Both the position numbers and the translations under genes were made by a program. From assembly GCF_001421565.1 (NCBI RefSeq), contig NZ_LMKQ01000001.1:1549651-1613650 (forward strand): 64,000 nt of DNA. The letters run 5' to 3'. Every line of letters starts with the position of its first letter. The stretch's first letter is position 1. The DNA comes from Agromyces sp. Leaf222. GTDB lineage: Bacteria; Actinomycetota; Actinomycetes; Actinomycetales; Microbacteriaceae. Shown here piece by piece: positions 17,335 through 25,467 of this stretch. The notes beneath the pieces were generated by a model. That model was not told the DNA's origin. It did no database searches and saw only the letters and a list, made by a program, of their open reading frames with translations.

Positions 17335-18213
17335 TTGTACCGAGCGATCGCCAAGAACAAGCGCAACACCTTCTTCATCATCCTGTTCTTCCTCGCGATC
17401 GTCGGCGGGCTGGGGTGGCTGGCCGCGGCGATCTATCACGACGTGACGATCGTCGTCGTGACGGTGGTCATCGCGACCGCCTACGCGGTCTTCCAGTACT
17501 TCACGGCCGACCGGCAGGCGCTCGCGATGTCCGGCGCCGTCGAGCTGCGCAGCAAGGCCGATCATCCCCGGCTCTGGCGCACGGTCGAGAACCTGTCGAT
17601 CGCCACGGGCACGCCCATGCCGCGGGTGTTCGTCGTCTCCGACCCGGCGCCGAACGCGTTCGCCACGGGGCGCGACCCCGAGCACGCGGTCGTGGCGGCG
17701 ACCACCGGGCTCCTCGAGATCATGGACGACGCCGAACTCGAGGGCGTCATGGCCCACGAGCTCGGCCACGTGCGCAACTACGACATCCGGCTGTCGATGA
17801 TCGTGTTCGGGCTCGTCGTCGCCGTCGGGTTCATCTCCGACATGTTCGTGCGCATGGCCTTCTTCGGCCGCAGCAACAACAACAACGGCAACCCGATCCT
17901 GATGGTCGTCGGCATCGTCGCCATGCTGATCGCGCCGCTCGTCGCGAGTCTCGTGCAGCTCGCGGTGTCACGCCAGCGCGAGTACTTGGCCGACGCGACG
18001 GGCGCGATGACCACGCGGCATCCCGACGCCCTCGCCAGTGCGCTCGAGAAGCTCGAGGCCTACGGTCGCCCCATGAAGCGGCAGAACTCGTCGATGGCCC
18101 ACCTCTGGATCGCCGACCCGCTGAAGCCCGGCGCACTCAGCCGCCTCTTCGCCACGCACCCGCCGATCTCCGAGCGCGTCAAGCGCCTCGAGAACATGGG
18201 CGGCTCGTTCTAG
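17335..18213 (+). CDS. htpX: HtpX-like M48 membrane zinc metalloprotease
   Basis: A 292-residue membrane protease for quality control of misfolded membrane proteins. It has two N-terminal helices (residues 14-57), the zinc motif HELGH at 141-145, and two further helices near 158-180 and 188-212 with an unusual SNNNNGNP loop between them. The third zinc ligand region REYLADATGA is near 215, and THPPISERVKRLEN is near the end. The start is TTG at 17335, directly after the lemA stop. The next in-frame candidates would cut into the first helix. The TTG probably keeps expression low relative to LemA. Confidence 0.94.
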   Translation: MYRAIAKNKRNTFFIILFFLAIVGGLGWLAAAIYHDVTIVVVTVVIATAYAVFQYFTADRQALAMSGAVELRSKADHPRLWRTVENLSIATGTPMPRVFVVSDPAPNAFATGRDPEHAVVAATTGLLEIMDDAELEGVMAHELGHVRNYDIRLSMIVFGLVVAVGFISDMFVRMAFFGRSNNNNGNPILMVVGIVAMLIAPLVASLVQLAVSRQREYLADATGAMTTRHPDALASALEKLEAYGRPMKRQNSSMAHLWIADPLKPGALSRLFATHPPISERVKRLENMGGSF

Positions 18214-18262
18214 GCGACCAGCGCATCGCTCGATCGCATGGCATGGCCACACGCCGGCGAGG

Positions 18263-18298
18263 CGGCCTCACGCACGCGACCGGCCTCACGCACGCGAC
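18263..18298. repeat. Two exact 18-bp tandem repeats at a convergent junction
   Basis: The 18-base unit CGGCCTCACGCACGCGAC occurs at 18263-18280 and 18281-18298, followed by a partial third copy. It fills most of the 91-base gap between the ends of htpX and the converging glycosylase gene. No conventional terminator hairpin is obvious there. Confidence 0.75.
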
Positions 18299-18304
18299 AG
18301 GACC

Positions 18305-19516
18305 TCACGCGGATGCCGCGAGCTCGGGTCGCAGCGCATGTGCCAGGTTGCCCCGGTCGGCCACGACGATCTCGTCGAGCCCCTGCCACGCGGCCGCACG
18401 CCGGAGGGCCGGTACGAGTCGGGCCGCGGTGTCGGCGGGAGCTGAAGCCTCGCTCCACGCCGACTGCACGCGGAGCACCCGGTTCTTGCGGTCGTTCTTG
18501 AGGTCGACGCGGCCGACGACGTCGTCGTCGATGAGCACCGGCAGCGAGTAGTAGCCGAACACGCGCTGCGGTTCGGGCGTGTAGATCTCGATGCGGTAGT
18601 GGAAGTCGAACATGCGCTCGGCGCGCGGCCGGAACCACACGACCGGGTCGAACGGCGAGAGCACGGTCGCCGCATCGATGCGGCGCGGGCGCCTGGCGTC
18701 TCGGTGCACCCACGTCGCCGCGGGCCGGCCGCCGACGCTCCACCCGGGAACCTCGACGGGCACGAGCACGCCCGCGTCTTCGAGATCGCGCACGGCGCCG
18801 CGCACCTGCACCCGCTTCATGCGCCAGTAGTCGGCGAGGTCGGCCTCGGTCGCGATGCCGAGGGCGGAGGCCGCGCGCTCGACGAGGACGCGCACGGCGT
18901 CGGCCTCGGAGGGCGGCGGGGCCAGCAGCTCGGCCGCGAGCGCCTGCTCGGGCAGCGCGTAGACGCGCTCGAAGCGACGACGTTCGACGCAGACGACCTC
19001 GCCGACGCGGAACATCCACTCGAGGGTTCGCTTGACCGTCGACCAGCCCCACCACGGCCCGCGCCGCTGGTTCGCATCGTGCTCGATCTCGCTGGCGCGC
19101 ATCGGGCCGTTGGCGGCGAGCTCGGCCTTCAGCCAGTCGGCGAGCTGCCGGTTCTCGACGAGCCACCCGCCCCAGGCCTCGCCCCGCTGCCGGTACTCGT
19201 CGCGGCGGAACTCGAAGAGCGGCCACAGCTCGCGAGGAACGAAGGCCGCCTCGTGGGCCCAGTACTCGAGGGTTCGGCCGCGTCGCCCGGTCGTGACCCG
19301 GTCGAGCAGTGCCTTGTCGTAGGTTCCGAGGCGGCTGAACACCGGCAGGTAGTGGCTGCGCTCGAAGACGTTGACCGAGTCGATCTGCAGCAGGCCGAGT
19401 CGATCGAGCACGCCGGCCACCTGACGGGTTCCGGGCTCGGGCGGCACGGGGCGACCGAAGCCCTGCGCGGCGAGTGCGATGCGGCGGGCGAGTGGGGGAC
19501 TGACACGTTCGACCAT
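18305..19516 (-). CDS. AlkX/YcaQ-type winged-helix DNA glycosylase (HTH_42 family)
   Basis: A 403-residue protein of the winged-helix family that includes E. coli YcaQ (AlkX) and Streptomyces AlkZ, glycosylases that unhook interstrand crosslinks and bulky alkyl adducts. The catalytic Q-hydrophobic-D/Q motif is visible as LLQIDSVNV with Gln44 and Asp46, matching the QxD form of YcaQ. Other family blocks are ERSHYLPVFSRLG, WAHEAAFVP and the C-terminal DLKNDRKNRVLRVQ. The ATG at 19516 has TAGGGT nine bases upstream and no ribosome binding site, so the message may be leaderless or nearly so. No antibiotic cluster lies beside it, which argues for general repair rather than self-resistance. Confidence 0.88.
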   Translation of the reverse strand: MVERVSPPLARRIALAAQGFGRPVPPEPGTRQVAGVLDRLGLLQIDSVNVFERSHYLPVFSRLGTYDKALLDRVTTGRRGRTLEYWAHEAAFVPRELWPLFEFRRDEYRQRGEAWGGWLVENRQLADWLKAELAANGPMRASEIEHDANQRRGPWWGWSTVKRTLEWMFRVGEVVCVERRRFERVYALPEQALAAELLAPPPSEADAVRVLVERAASALGIATEADLADYWRMKRVQVRGAVRDLEDAGVLVPVEVPGWSVGGRPAATWVHRDARRPRRIDAATVLSPFDPVVWFRPRAERMFDFHYRIEIYTPEPQRVFGYYSLPVLIDDDVVGRVDLKNDRKNRVLRVQSAWSEASAPADTAARLVPALRRAAAWQGLDEIVVADRGNLAHALRPELAASA

Positions 19517-19579
19517 GGTGCTCGCACCCTACCGGCGCCCGCCGACATCGCACATGCCGCGGGGCGCATGCCCCCCGCC

Positions 19580-19585
19580 TAGACT
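19580..19585 (+). promoter_or_regulatory. -10 element, leaderless AI-2E family gene
   Basis: TAGACT is followed by six bases and then ATG at 19592. It shares a 75-base divergent region with the glycosylase gene. Confidence 0.55.
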
Positions 19586-19591
19586 GGAGCG

Positions 19592-20827
19592 ATGGGCCAG
19601 GGTCGGGGCAGGTTCGTCGGCAGGAGACGCGCGGTCGATCGCGCGCCCGACCAGGGGCCAGCGGTGCCTCAGGAGCCCGCGGTGCCGCAGCCCGCCGATG
19701 TCCGCGACTCGATTCCCTACGGCATGCGCCTCGCCGCGGCCTGGTCGTGGCGCCTGCTGCTCGTCGGCGGCGTGGTGGCGGTCGCCATCTTCCTGATCGT
19801 CCAGCTGCGCTACATCGTCATCCCGCTGCTCGTCGCCGTGCTCATCGCCGCGCTCCTGGTGCCGTTCTCGAGCCTGCTGCAGCGGCATCGCTGGCCGAAG
19901 TGGCTGGCGATCACGGCCGCCATGCTGAGCGCGCTCACCGTGGTCGGCGGTCTGCTGACCCTCGGCATCTGGCAGATCGTGCGCGGCTCCGACGAGCTCG
20001 CGGCGCAGACCGTGCTGGCCTGGAACGACTTCCGCACCTGGCTGCTCGAGGGGCCGTTCCACCTGAGCGCGGCGCAGCTGAACGACGCCGTCGACCAGGT
20101 CGTCTCGGCGCTGCAGGCCGACAGCGGCATCCTCGTCAGCGGTGCGCTCTCGGTCGGCTCCACCGTGGGCCACTTCTTCGCCGGCACGCTGCTGGCGCTC
20201 TTCGCCACGCTCTTCATCCTCATCGACGGTCGCGGCATCTGGGGCTGGGTCGTGCGGGTGTTCCCGCGTCGCGCCCGTGCCGCGGTCGACGGCGCCGGCT
20301 TCGCCGGGTGGACCACGCTGCAGAACTTCGTGAAGGTGCAGATCCTCGTTGCGACCATCGACGCGATCGGCATCGGGCTCGGCGCGTTCCTGCTGCAGGT
20401 TCCACTGGCCGTGCCGATCGCCATCCTCGTGTTCCTCGGCTCGTTCATCCCCATCGTGGGCGCCGTGGTCACGGGTGCGCTGGCAGTGTTCGTCGCCCTC
20501 GTCTACAACGGCCTGTGGCCGGCCGTCATCATGCTGGGCGTGGTGCTGCTCGTGCAGCAGATCGAGGGCCACGTCCTGCAGCCGCTCATCATGGGCACCG
20601 CGGTCAAGGTCCACCCGCTCGGCGTGGTGCTGGCCGTCGCGGCGGGCTCCTTCCTCGCGGGCATCCCCGGAGCGCTGTTCGCCGTGCCGATCGCCGCCGT
20701 GCTGAACGTCATGATCACGTTCGTGGCCGGCGGATCCTGGAAGCAGTCCGCCGGACCACCGGTCGTGCCGAGCTCGCCGCTCTGGCGAACCGTGCCGCAA
20801 CGCCCCGGCTACCAACGAGGAGAATGA
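19592..20827 (+). CDS. AI-2E family transporter
   Basis: A 411-residue polytopic membrane protein of the AI-2E/PerM family, with about eight helices. Members include TqsA (autoinducer-2 export) and Na+/H+ antiporters, so the substrate is open. A basic, proline-rich cytosolic tail (residues 1-45) precedes the first helix pair. The family core is clear in the block VFLGSFIPIVGAVVTGALAV near residue 285 and in QQIEGHVLQPLIMG near 325. The ribosome binding site of ilvA overlaps its last codons and only four bases separate the genes, so the two are probably cotranscribed. Confidence 0.9.
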   Translation: MGQGRGRFVGRRRAVDRAPDQGPAVPQEPAVPQPADVRDSIPYGMRLAAAWSWRLLLVGGVVAVAIFLIVQLRYIVIPLLVAVLIAALLVPFSSLLQRHRWPKWLAITAAMLSALTVVGGLLTLGIWQIVRGSDELAAQTVLAWNDFRTWLLEGPFHLSAAQLNDAVDQVVSALQADSGILVSGALSVGSTVGHFFAGTLLALFATLFILIDGRGIWGWVVRVFPRRARAAVDGAGFAGWTTLQNFVKVQILVATIDAIGIGLGAFLLQVPLAVPIAILVFLGSFIPIVGAVVTGALAVFVALVYNGLWPAVIMLGVVLLVQQIEGHVLQPLIMGTAVKVHPLGVVLAVAAGSFLAGIPGALFAVPIAAVLNVMITFVAGGSWKQSAGPPVVPSSPLWRTVPQRPGYQRGE

Positions 20828-20831
20828 ACGC

Positions 20832-22070
20832 GTGATCAGCACCATCCCGGGACCAGACCTCGCCGACTTCGCCCGCGCGCGCGACGTGGTCGCGGCGGTC
20901 GTCCGCCGAACGCCCATGGAGTCCTCGCGGTTTCTCGCCGACCGCCTCGGCGTGCCCGTGCACCTCAAGTGCGAGAACCTTCAGCGCACCGGCTCCTACA
21001 AGCTGCGCGGCGCGTTCAACCGCCTGAGCGCGCTCAGCCCTGAAGAGCGCGAGCGTGGTGTCGTGGCCGCGTCGGCCGGAAACCACGCGCAGGGCGTCGC
21101 GTTCGCGGCGCGCGAGCTCGGCATCCGGGCCACGATCTTCATGCCGGTCGGCGTCGCGCTGCCCAAGCTCGACGCCACCCGCGCGTACGGCGCCGACGTG
21201 GTGCTGCACGGCGACTCGGTCGGTGAGACGCTCGAGGCGGCCAATGCCTTCGCCGTCGAGACCGGTGCGGTCGTGATCCCGCCGTTCGACCACATCGACG
21301 TCATCGCGGGCCAGGGCACGCTCGGCCTCGAGGTGCTCGACGAGGTTCCGGATGTCGCGACGATCGTCGTGCCCATCGGCGGCGGCGGCCTCGCGGCGGG
21401 CGTCGCCAGCGCGGTGAAGCAGCGGGCCGCACTCGAGGGCCGCACGATCCGGGTCATCGGCGTGCAGGCCGAGAACGCCTCGCCGTTCGTGCCCTCGCTC
21501 GCCCAGGGCCACGCCGTGCAGGTGCCGGTCGTCCCCACGATCGCCGACGGCATCGCCGTCTACAAGCCGGGGGAGCTCACGCTCGAGATCATCCGCGAGA
21601 CCGTCGACGAGGTGATCACCGTCAGCGACGACGACATCGCCCGCGCGCTGCTCGTGCTCCTCGAGCGGGCGAAGCTCGTCGTCGAGCCGGCCGGGGCGGT
21701 CTCCGTCGCGGCGCTCATGAGCGGTCGCATCCAGTCCGACGGCCCCGTCGTCGCGCTGCTCTCGGGCGGCAACATCGACCCGCTGCTCATGCAGCGCGTG
21801 ATCGCGCACGGGCTCGCGGCATCCGATCGCTATCTCACGCTCGAGATCGGCCTGCCGGACCGGCCCGGTCAGCTCGCCCGCATCGCCGAACTGCTCGCCG
21901 AGGCGAACGCGAACGTCATCGAGGTGCTGCATACGCGGCACGGCAACGGCCTGCAGATCTCGGAGGTGGCGCTTCGCCTCTCGGTCGAGACGCGCGGCCC
22001 GGCGCATCGGGCATCGGTGGTCGACGTGCTGCGGCGCGCGGGGTACGAGCCCCGCATCGTCTCGGAGTAG
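20832..22070 (+). CDS. ilvA: Threonine ammonia-lyase (threonine dehydratase)
   Basis: A 412-residue fold-type II PLP enzyme that deaminates threonine to 2-oxobutyrate, the first step to isoleucine. The PLP lysine is Lys57 in GSYKLRGAF, SAGNHAQGVAF lies near residue 80, and the PLP phosphate loop is PIGGGGLAAG near 183. A single C-terminal ACT domain of about 75 residues begins at LEIGLPDRPGQLA. The length and single ACT domain fit the actinobacterial type between catabolic TdcB and two-ACT IlvA, so it is probably regulated by isoleucine or valine. The GTG start follows GAGGAG, which lies in the end of the AI-2E gene. A perfect palindrome terminates it. Confidence 0.94.
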   Translation: MISTIPGPDLADFARARDVVAAVVRRTPMESSRFLADRLGVPVHLKCENLQRTGSYKLRGAFNRLSALSPEERERGVVAASAGNHAQGVAFAARELGIRATIFMPVGVALPKLDATRAYGADVVLHGDSVGETLEAANAFAVETGAVVIPPFDHIDVIAGQGTLGLEVLDEVPDVATIVVPIGGGGLAAGVASAVKQRAALEGRTIRVIGVQAENASPFVPSLAQGHAVQVPVVPTIADGIAVYKPGELTLEIIRETVDEVITVSDDDIARALLVLLERAKLVVEPAGAVSVAALMSGRIQSDGPVVALLSGGNIDPLLMQRVIAHGLAASDRYLTLEIGLPDRPGQLARIAELLAEANANVIEVLHTRHGNGLQISEVALRLSVETRGPAHRASVVDVLRRAGYEPRIVSE

Positions 22071-22122
22071 CGCTCTTCGCCGCGGCGTCTGCCGCAGCCT
22101 TCGCGGCGAACGCGCGATGAGA

Positions 22123-22160
22123 CGCCGATGGCGCCGACCGATCGGTCGGCGCCATCGGCG
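22123..22160. terminator. Perfect 38-bp palindrome, bidirectional terminator of ilvA and greA
   Basis: The 38 bases read identically on both strands, centred on CCGATCGG. Folded, they give a 17-pair stem with a GATC loop. The palindrome lies between the converging ilvA and greA genes, 21 bases from the greA stop, and has no U-tract. Confidence 0.8.
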
Positions 22161-22181
22161 CGTTCACGCGTGCGGTGCGGC

Positions 22182-22673
22182 CTACTGGCCGCCCCAGGTG
22201 TCGACGGCCGTGACCTCGACGGCGATCTCGCGGCCGTTCGGCGCGGTGTAGCTCGTCTTGTCGCCGACCTTGAGGCCGAGAATCGCGGCGCCGAGCGGGC
22301 TCTGCTCGCTCCAGACGTCGAGCTCGGAGTCGCCGGCGATCTCGCGGCTGCCGATGAGGAAGGTCTCCTCGTCGCCCGCGATGACCGCGGTGATGACGGT
22401 GCCGGACTCGACGATGCCCTTCGAGGCCGGAGCCTCGCCGACCTCGGCGCTCTTCAGCAGGCCCTTGAGCTGGCGGATGCGGGCCTCGATCTTGCCCTGC
22501 TCGTCTTTCGCGGCGTGGTAGCCGCCGTTCTCCTTGAGGTCGCCCTCTTCGCGCGCGGATTCGATGCGCTTGGCGATCTCTTCACGACCGGCGGTCGAGA
22601 GCTGCTCGAGCTCGGCGGCGAGCCGGTCGTACGCTTCCTGCGTGAGCCAGGTGACGGTGGCGTCCTGCGCCAT
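22182..22673 (-). CDS. greA: Transcription elongation factor GreA
   Basis: A 163-residue factor that enters the RNA polymerase secondary channel and stimulates cleavage of backtracked RNA. The N-terminal coiled coil (residues 10-80) bears the acidic tip SAREEGDLKENGGYHAAKDEQ. The C-terminal domain contains GTVITAV, LGSREIAG-like and SPLGAAILGLKVGD blocks. The ATG at 22673 is chosen over an upstream in-frame ATG because an almost perfect AGGAGGG site stands just before it. Its neighbour upstream on the same strand is the DUF4307 gene, an order conserved in actinobacteria. Confidence 0.97.
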   Translation of the reverse strand: MAQDATVTWLTQEAYDRLAAELEQLSTAGREEIAKRIESAREEGDLKENGGYHAAKDEQGKIEARIRQLKGLLKSAEVGEAPASKGIVESGTVITAVIAGDEETFLIGSREIAGDSELDVWSEQSPLGAAILGLKVGDKTSYTAPNGREIAVEVTAVDTWGGQ

Positions 22674-22757
22674 GGTGCCCTCCTGCGGGGACGCGGTGCT
22701 GTGCACGCGTCCGAATAGACGTGACGCCCCGACGACTGTCGAGGCGAATGCCCCATG

Positions 22758-23168
22758 TTAGGTGAGCCAGCAGCTCGAAATCAAACCCGTCGCGGCGTCG
22801 CGCGCGGTGCGTACGGACTCGGTGAGGCTGCGCAGATGGCGTTCGGATGCCGGGATCTCGACGACCTTCCACCCCACGACCGTGAAGTCGTCGTCGAGCG
22901 CCTTGACGGCGCACGCGGTGGTCTCGCCTGCCGGAACGGACAGGGTCCAGGTGACCTCGACCGTGCGCTCGTCGTTGTGGACGACATGCGAGGTGTCGGT
23001 GGCCTGCACGCTCGCCTGCTGCCCGTCGAGGCCGGCCCACACGACCCACGAGACCAGCACGATCGCGAAGGCGATGCCCGCGCCGATGAGGATCACCAGG
23101 TCGCGGCGCTTCCGCGTGCGGGTGCGCCCGTAGCGCGCGGCCAGCTGGTCGGTTTCGGGGGTGGGCAC
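22758..23168 (-). CDS. DUF4307 family membrane protein
   Basis: A 136-residue bitopic protein of family DUF4307. The N-terminal cytosolic part has ARYGRTRTRKRRD, one helix lies near residues 26-48 (LVILIGAGIAFAIVLVSWVVW), and the extracytoplasmic part of about 85 residues carries two conserved cysteines (TACAVKAL and SSCWLT). Function is not known. The GTG at 23168 follows a GAGGA site. The gene stands next to greA, as in mycobacteria. A symmetric sequence with TAGGCT on each strand lies just upstream and may serve both this gene and the divergent one. Confidence 0.88.
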   Translation of the reverse strand: MPTPETDQLAARYGRTRTRKRRDLVILIGAGIAFAIVLVSWVVWAGLDGQQASVQATDTSHVVHNDERTVEVTWTLSVPAGETTACAVKALDDDFTVVGWKVVEIPASERHLRSLTESVRTARDAATGLISSCWLT

Positions 23169-23194
23169 TCGGAATCCTCGTGGGTCGGATCGTC

Positions 23195-23215
23195 TAGGCT
23201 TGCCTTTCAAGCCTA
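23195..23215. promoter_or_regulatory. Divergent palindrome carrying TAGGCT on both strands
   Basis: TAGGCTTG at 23195-23202 and CAAGCCTA at 23208-23215 are exact inverted arms with a five-base spacer. Each arm contains a TANNNT hexamer pointing outward, so the element could hold back-to-back -10 boxes for the DUF4307 gene and the small membrane protein gene, or bind a symmetric regulator. Confidence 0.45.
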
Positions 23216-23299
23216 ACCCGCTCGGGTGACGGCCGAATCCGCCGTGAGAGAGAGTCCGATGCGCTCCGTGCCCGCCAGTTCCACCCGCCGGGTTCGTCT

Positions 23300-23692
23300 G
23301 TGATCGCGGCGACGGCATTGCACGCGGTCCACGGCACGATCGCACCCCTCGTGCTGGCGGCCGACGACCAGGAGTTCGACCCCAACGACGTCACTCCCGG
23401 CGTCTGGGGCTTCGTCATCACGTTCGCGATCATGGTCGTGGTGGTGCTGCTCGTGCTCGACATGACGCGCCGCATCCGGCGCACGAACTACCGGGCCGAG
23501 GTGCAGCAGGAACTCGCGCGCGAGATGGCCGAGAACGCGGCGGCCGAGGGGTCGACGGATGCCGCGGCATCCGCCCCTGCTCCATCCGCCCCTGCACAGG
23601 CCGACGCCGAGCAGGCCGACGCCGGGCCGAACGATGGCGACGCGAGCGCAGCCGGCCCCGACGCGGCATCCGGAGACGAACGGACCCGCTGA
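23300..23692 (+). CDS. Small single-pass membrane protein, unknown function
   Basis: A 130-residue protein with one helix near residues 36-57 (GFVITFAIMVVVVLLVLDMTR), a juxtamembrane basic stretch RRIRRTNYRAE and a low-complexity Ala/Asp/Pro/Glu tail. It occupies the place held in mycobacteria by the small membrane gene between mca and the hemolysin III gene. I do not recognise a function. The GTG start has only a weak ribosome binding site, and a second GTG 51 bases downstream could be used instead, just before the conserved part ADDQEFDPNDVTPGVWGF. Confidence 0.75.
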   Translation: MIAATALHAVHGTIAPLVLAADDQEFDPNDVTPGVWGFVITFAIMVVVVLLVLDMTRRIRRTNYRAEVQQELAREMAENAAAEGSTDAAASAPAPSAPAQADAEQADAGPNDGDASAAGPDAASGDERTR

Positions 23693-23741
23693 CCCTCGGC
23701 AAGCTGCCGGTGGCGACGGGCCGGAGCCCGGCCGACCGGCC

Positions 23742-24548
23742 TCAGCCCAGGTGGTACGCGGGGGCGATCGCGATGATGAGCGTCGCCGTCCAGTGGCACA
23801 TGAACGCCAGCACCGTGCAGGTGTGGAAGATCTCGTGGAACCCGAACACGCCCGGCACGGGGTTCGGCTTCTTCAGCGCGTAGATGACGGCCCCGCCCGA
23901 GTAGAGCAGGCCGCCGACGACCACGAGCACCATCATCGCCACGCTCACGGCGAGCAGGTCGCCCAGGTACATGACCGCGGCCCAGCCGAGCAGCAGGTAG
24001 ATGGGCACGTAGAGCCAGCGCGGCGCCGTGATCCAGAAGACGCGGAAGCCGATGCCGACCAGTGCGCCGGCCCAGACGACCGCGAGCAGGGTCCAGCCCT
24101 TCTCGGGCGGCAGCGCGAGGATCGCGAGCGGCGTGTACGTGCCGGCGATGAGCAGGAAGATGTTCGCGTGGTCGATGCGCTTGAGCAGGAGCTTGGTGCG
24201 CGGCTTCCAGTCGAACCGGTGGTAGAGGGCCGAGTTGCCGAACAGCAGCATCGACGTCAGCGTGAACACCGCCGACGCCCACTTGGCCGGTGCGCCCTCG
24301 GCGAGCGCGATGAGCACGATGCCCGCGACGATCGTGAACGGGAAGGTGCCCGCGTGGATCCACCCTCGCCAGGTGGGCTTGACGTCGTCGGTCGGGTGCG
24401 CGAGCGAGTCGTCGAGCAGGGGGATGTTCGGCAGGTCGGGGCCGTGCGCCGCGCGGTCGATCGCGGCATCCGCGACGTCTTCCGAGGCGACGGGCTTGGA
24501 CAGCTCGTGCACGAGATCTTCGGAATCGCGGCGGCGTTCGGGGGTCAT
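23742..24548 (-). CDS. trhA: Hemolysin III / TrhA (PAQR) family membrane protein
   Basis: A 268-residue seven-helix protein of the PAQR superfamily; bacterial TrhA affects membrane energetics and lipid homeostasis. After a charged N-terminal tail of about 70 residues come the family motifs TSMLLFGNSALYHRF near residue 97, LLKRIDHANIFLLIAGTYTP near 122, and FGFHEIFHTCTVLAFMCH near 238. The histidines and aspartates expected at the putative metal site are present. The ATG at 24548 has TACGCT exactly six bases upstream, indicating a leaderless transcript divergent from uppS. Confidence 0.93.
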   Translation of the reverse strand: MTPERRRDSEDLVHELSKPVASEDVADAAIDRAAHGPDLPNIPLLDDSLAHPTDDVKPTWRGWIHAGTFPFTIVAGIVLIALAEGAPAKWASAVFTLTSMLLFGNSALYHRFDWKPRTKLLLKRIDHANIFLLIAGTYTPLAILALPPEKGWTLLAVVWAGALVGIGFRVFWITAPRWLYVPIYLLLGWAAVMYLGDLLAVSVAMMVLVVVGGLLYSGGAVIYALKKPNPVPGVFGFHEIFHTCTVLAFMCHWTATLIIAIAPAYHLG

Positions 24549-24554
24549 GCTGAC

Positions 24555-24560
24555 AGCGTA
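24555..24560 (-). promoter_or_regulatory. -10 element, leaderless trhA
   Basis: The minus strand reads TACGCT, six bases, then ATG at 24548. It stands back-to-back with the uppS -10 in a 73-base region. Confidence 0.55.
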
Positions 24561-24609
24561 GGGCCTCGGCGGTCACGACCCGCTGTGAGTGTCTGGGGCC
24601 CAGTCGCGG

Positions 24610-24615
24610 TAGCGT
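24610..24615 (+). promoter_or_regulatory. -10 element, leaderless isoprenyl transferase gene
   Basis: TAGCGT is followed by exactly six bases and the GTG at 24622. Confidence 0.55.
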
Positions 24616-24621
24616 AGTGCC

Positions 24622-25407
24622 GTGCAATCCAGCGATCCGTCCCTCGGTCGCGGCATCCTCTACCGCCTCTATCAGCGCCGGCTCCGACGCGGACTCGAGC
24701 AGGAGTCGCTGCCCCGACACGTCGCGATGATCATCGACGGCAATCGCAGGTGGGCGAAGCAGCTCGGCTACGACACGGCCGCCCACGGTCACCGCGCCGG
24801 CGCGGCGAAGGTGCGCGAGTTCCTCGAGTGGTGCGACGACCTCGACATCCAGGTGGTGACGCTCTACCTGCTCTCGAGCGACAACCTCGGCAACCGGGCC
24901 AGCGACGAGCTCGCCGCGCTCATCGAGATCATCGCCGAGCTCGCCGAGGAGCTCTCGCACTACCGCGACTGGCGGGTGCAGCACGTCGGATCGGATGCCG
25001 GCCTGCCCGCGCCGCTCGTGGCCGCGCTCGACGCGGCCGAGCACCGCACGGCCGACAAGCGGGGAATGCACGTGAACCTCGCGGTCGGCTACGGCGGGCG
25101 CAAGGAGATCGTCGACGCGATGCGCTCCATCGTCGCCGCGCATCACGCCGACGGCGGCAGCCTCGACGACCTCGCCGACCGACTCACGCCCGACCTCATC
25201 GGCCAGCACCTCTACACCGGGGGGCAGCCGGACCCCGATCTCGTGATCCGCACCTCGGGCGAGCAGCGGCTCAGCGACTTCATGCTCTGGCAGGCCGCCC
25301 ACAGCGAGTTCTACTTCGTCGAGGCCCTCGGGCCCGACCTCCGGCAGGTCGACTTCCTGCGCGCGATCCGCGACTACGCGAAACGCCACCGGCGCTTCGG
25401 CGGATGA
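24622..25407 (+). CDS. uppS: Isoprenyl (polyprenyl diphosphate) transferase, UppS family
   Basis: A 261-residue cis-prenyltransferase that extends isoprenyl diphosphates for lipid carriers of cell-wall synthesis. The active-site Asp39 lies in MIIDGNRRWAK. RASDELAALIEII, the NLAVGYGGRKEI block near residue 155 and the C-terminal RTSGEQRLSDFMLWQ and SEFYF complete the family pattern. By locus it corresponds to the mycobacterial Rv1086-type enzyme, which makes a short Z,E-farnesyl product, so a short-chain product is possible. The GTG start has no ribosome binding site but a perfectly spaced TAGCGT. Confidence 0.94.
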   Translation: MQSSDPSLGRGILYRLYQRRLRRGLEQESLPRHVAMIIDGNRRWAKQLGYDTAAHGHRAGAAKVREFLEWCDDLDIQVVTLYLLSSDNLGNRASDELAALIEIIAELAEELSHYRDWRVQHVGSDAGLPAPLVAALDAAEHRTADKRGMHVNLAVGYGGRKEIVDAMRSIVAAHHADGGSLDDLADRLTPDLIGQHLYTGGQPDPDLVIRTSGEQRLSDFMLWQAAHSEFYFVEALGPDLRQVDFLRAIRDYAKRHRRFGG

Positions 25408-25467
25408 GACCCGGCGTACGCCGTGCGCTCCGGTCTGCCAAGATATGGCTCGAAGAAGGGGGCATGA

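Noticed and set aside
23195..23216. Iron-dependent DtxR/IdeR box in the divergent palindrome
   Set aside because: Only the TTAGGC end resembles the 19-bp consensus and the spacing of the two arms differs; mirror-image -10 boxes explain it as well.
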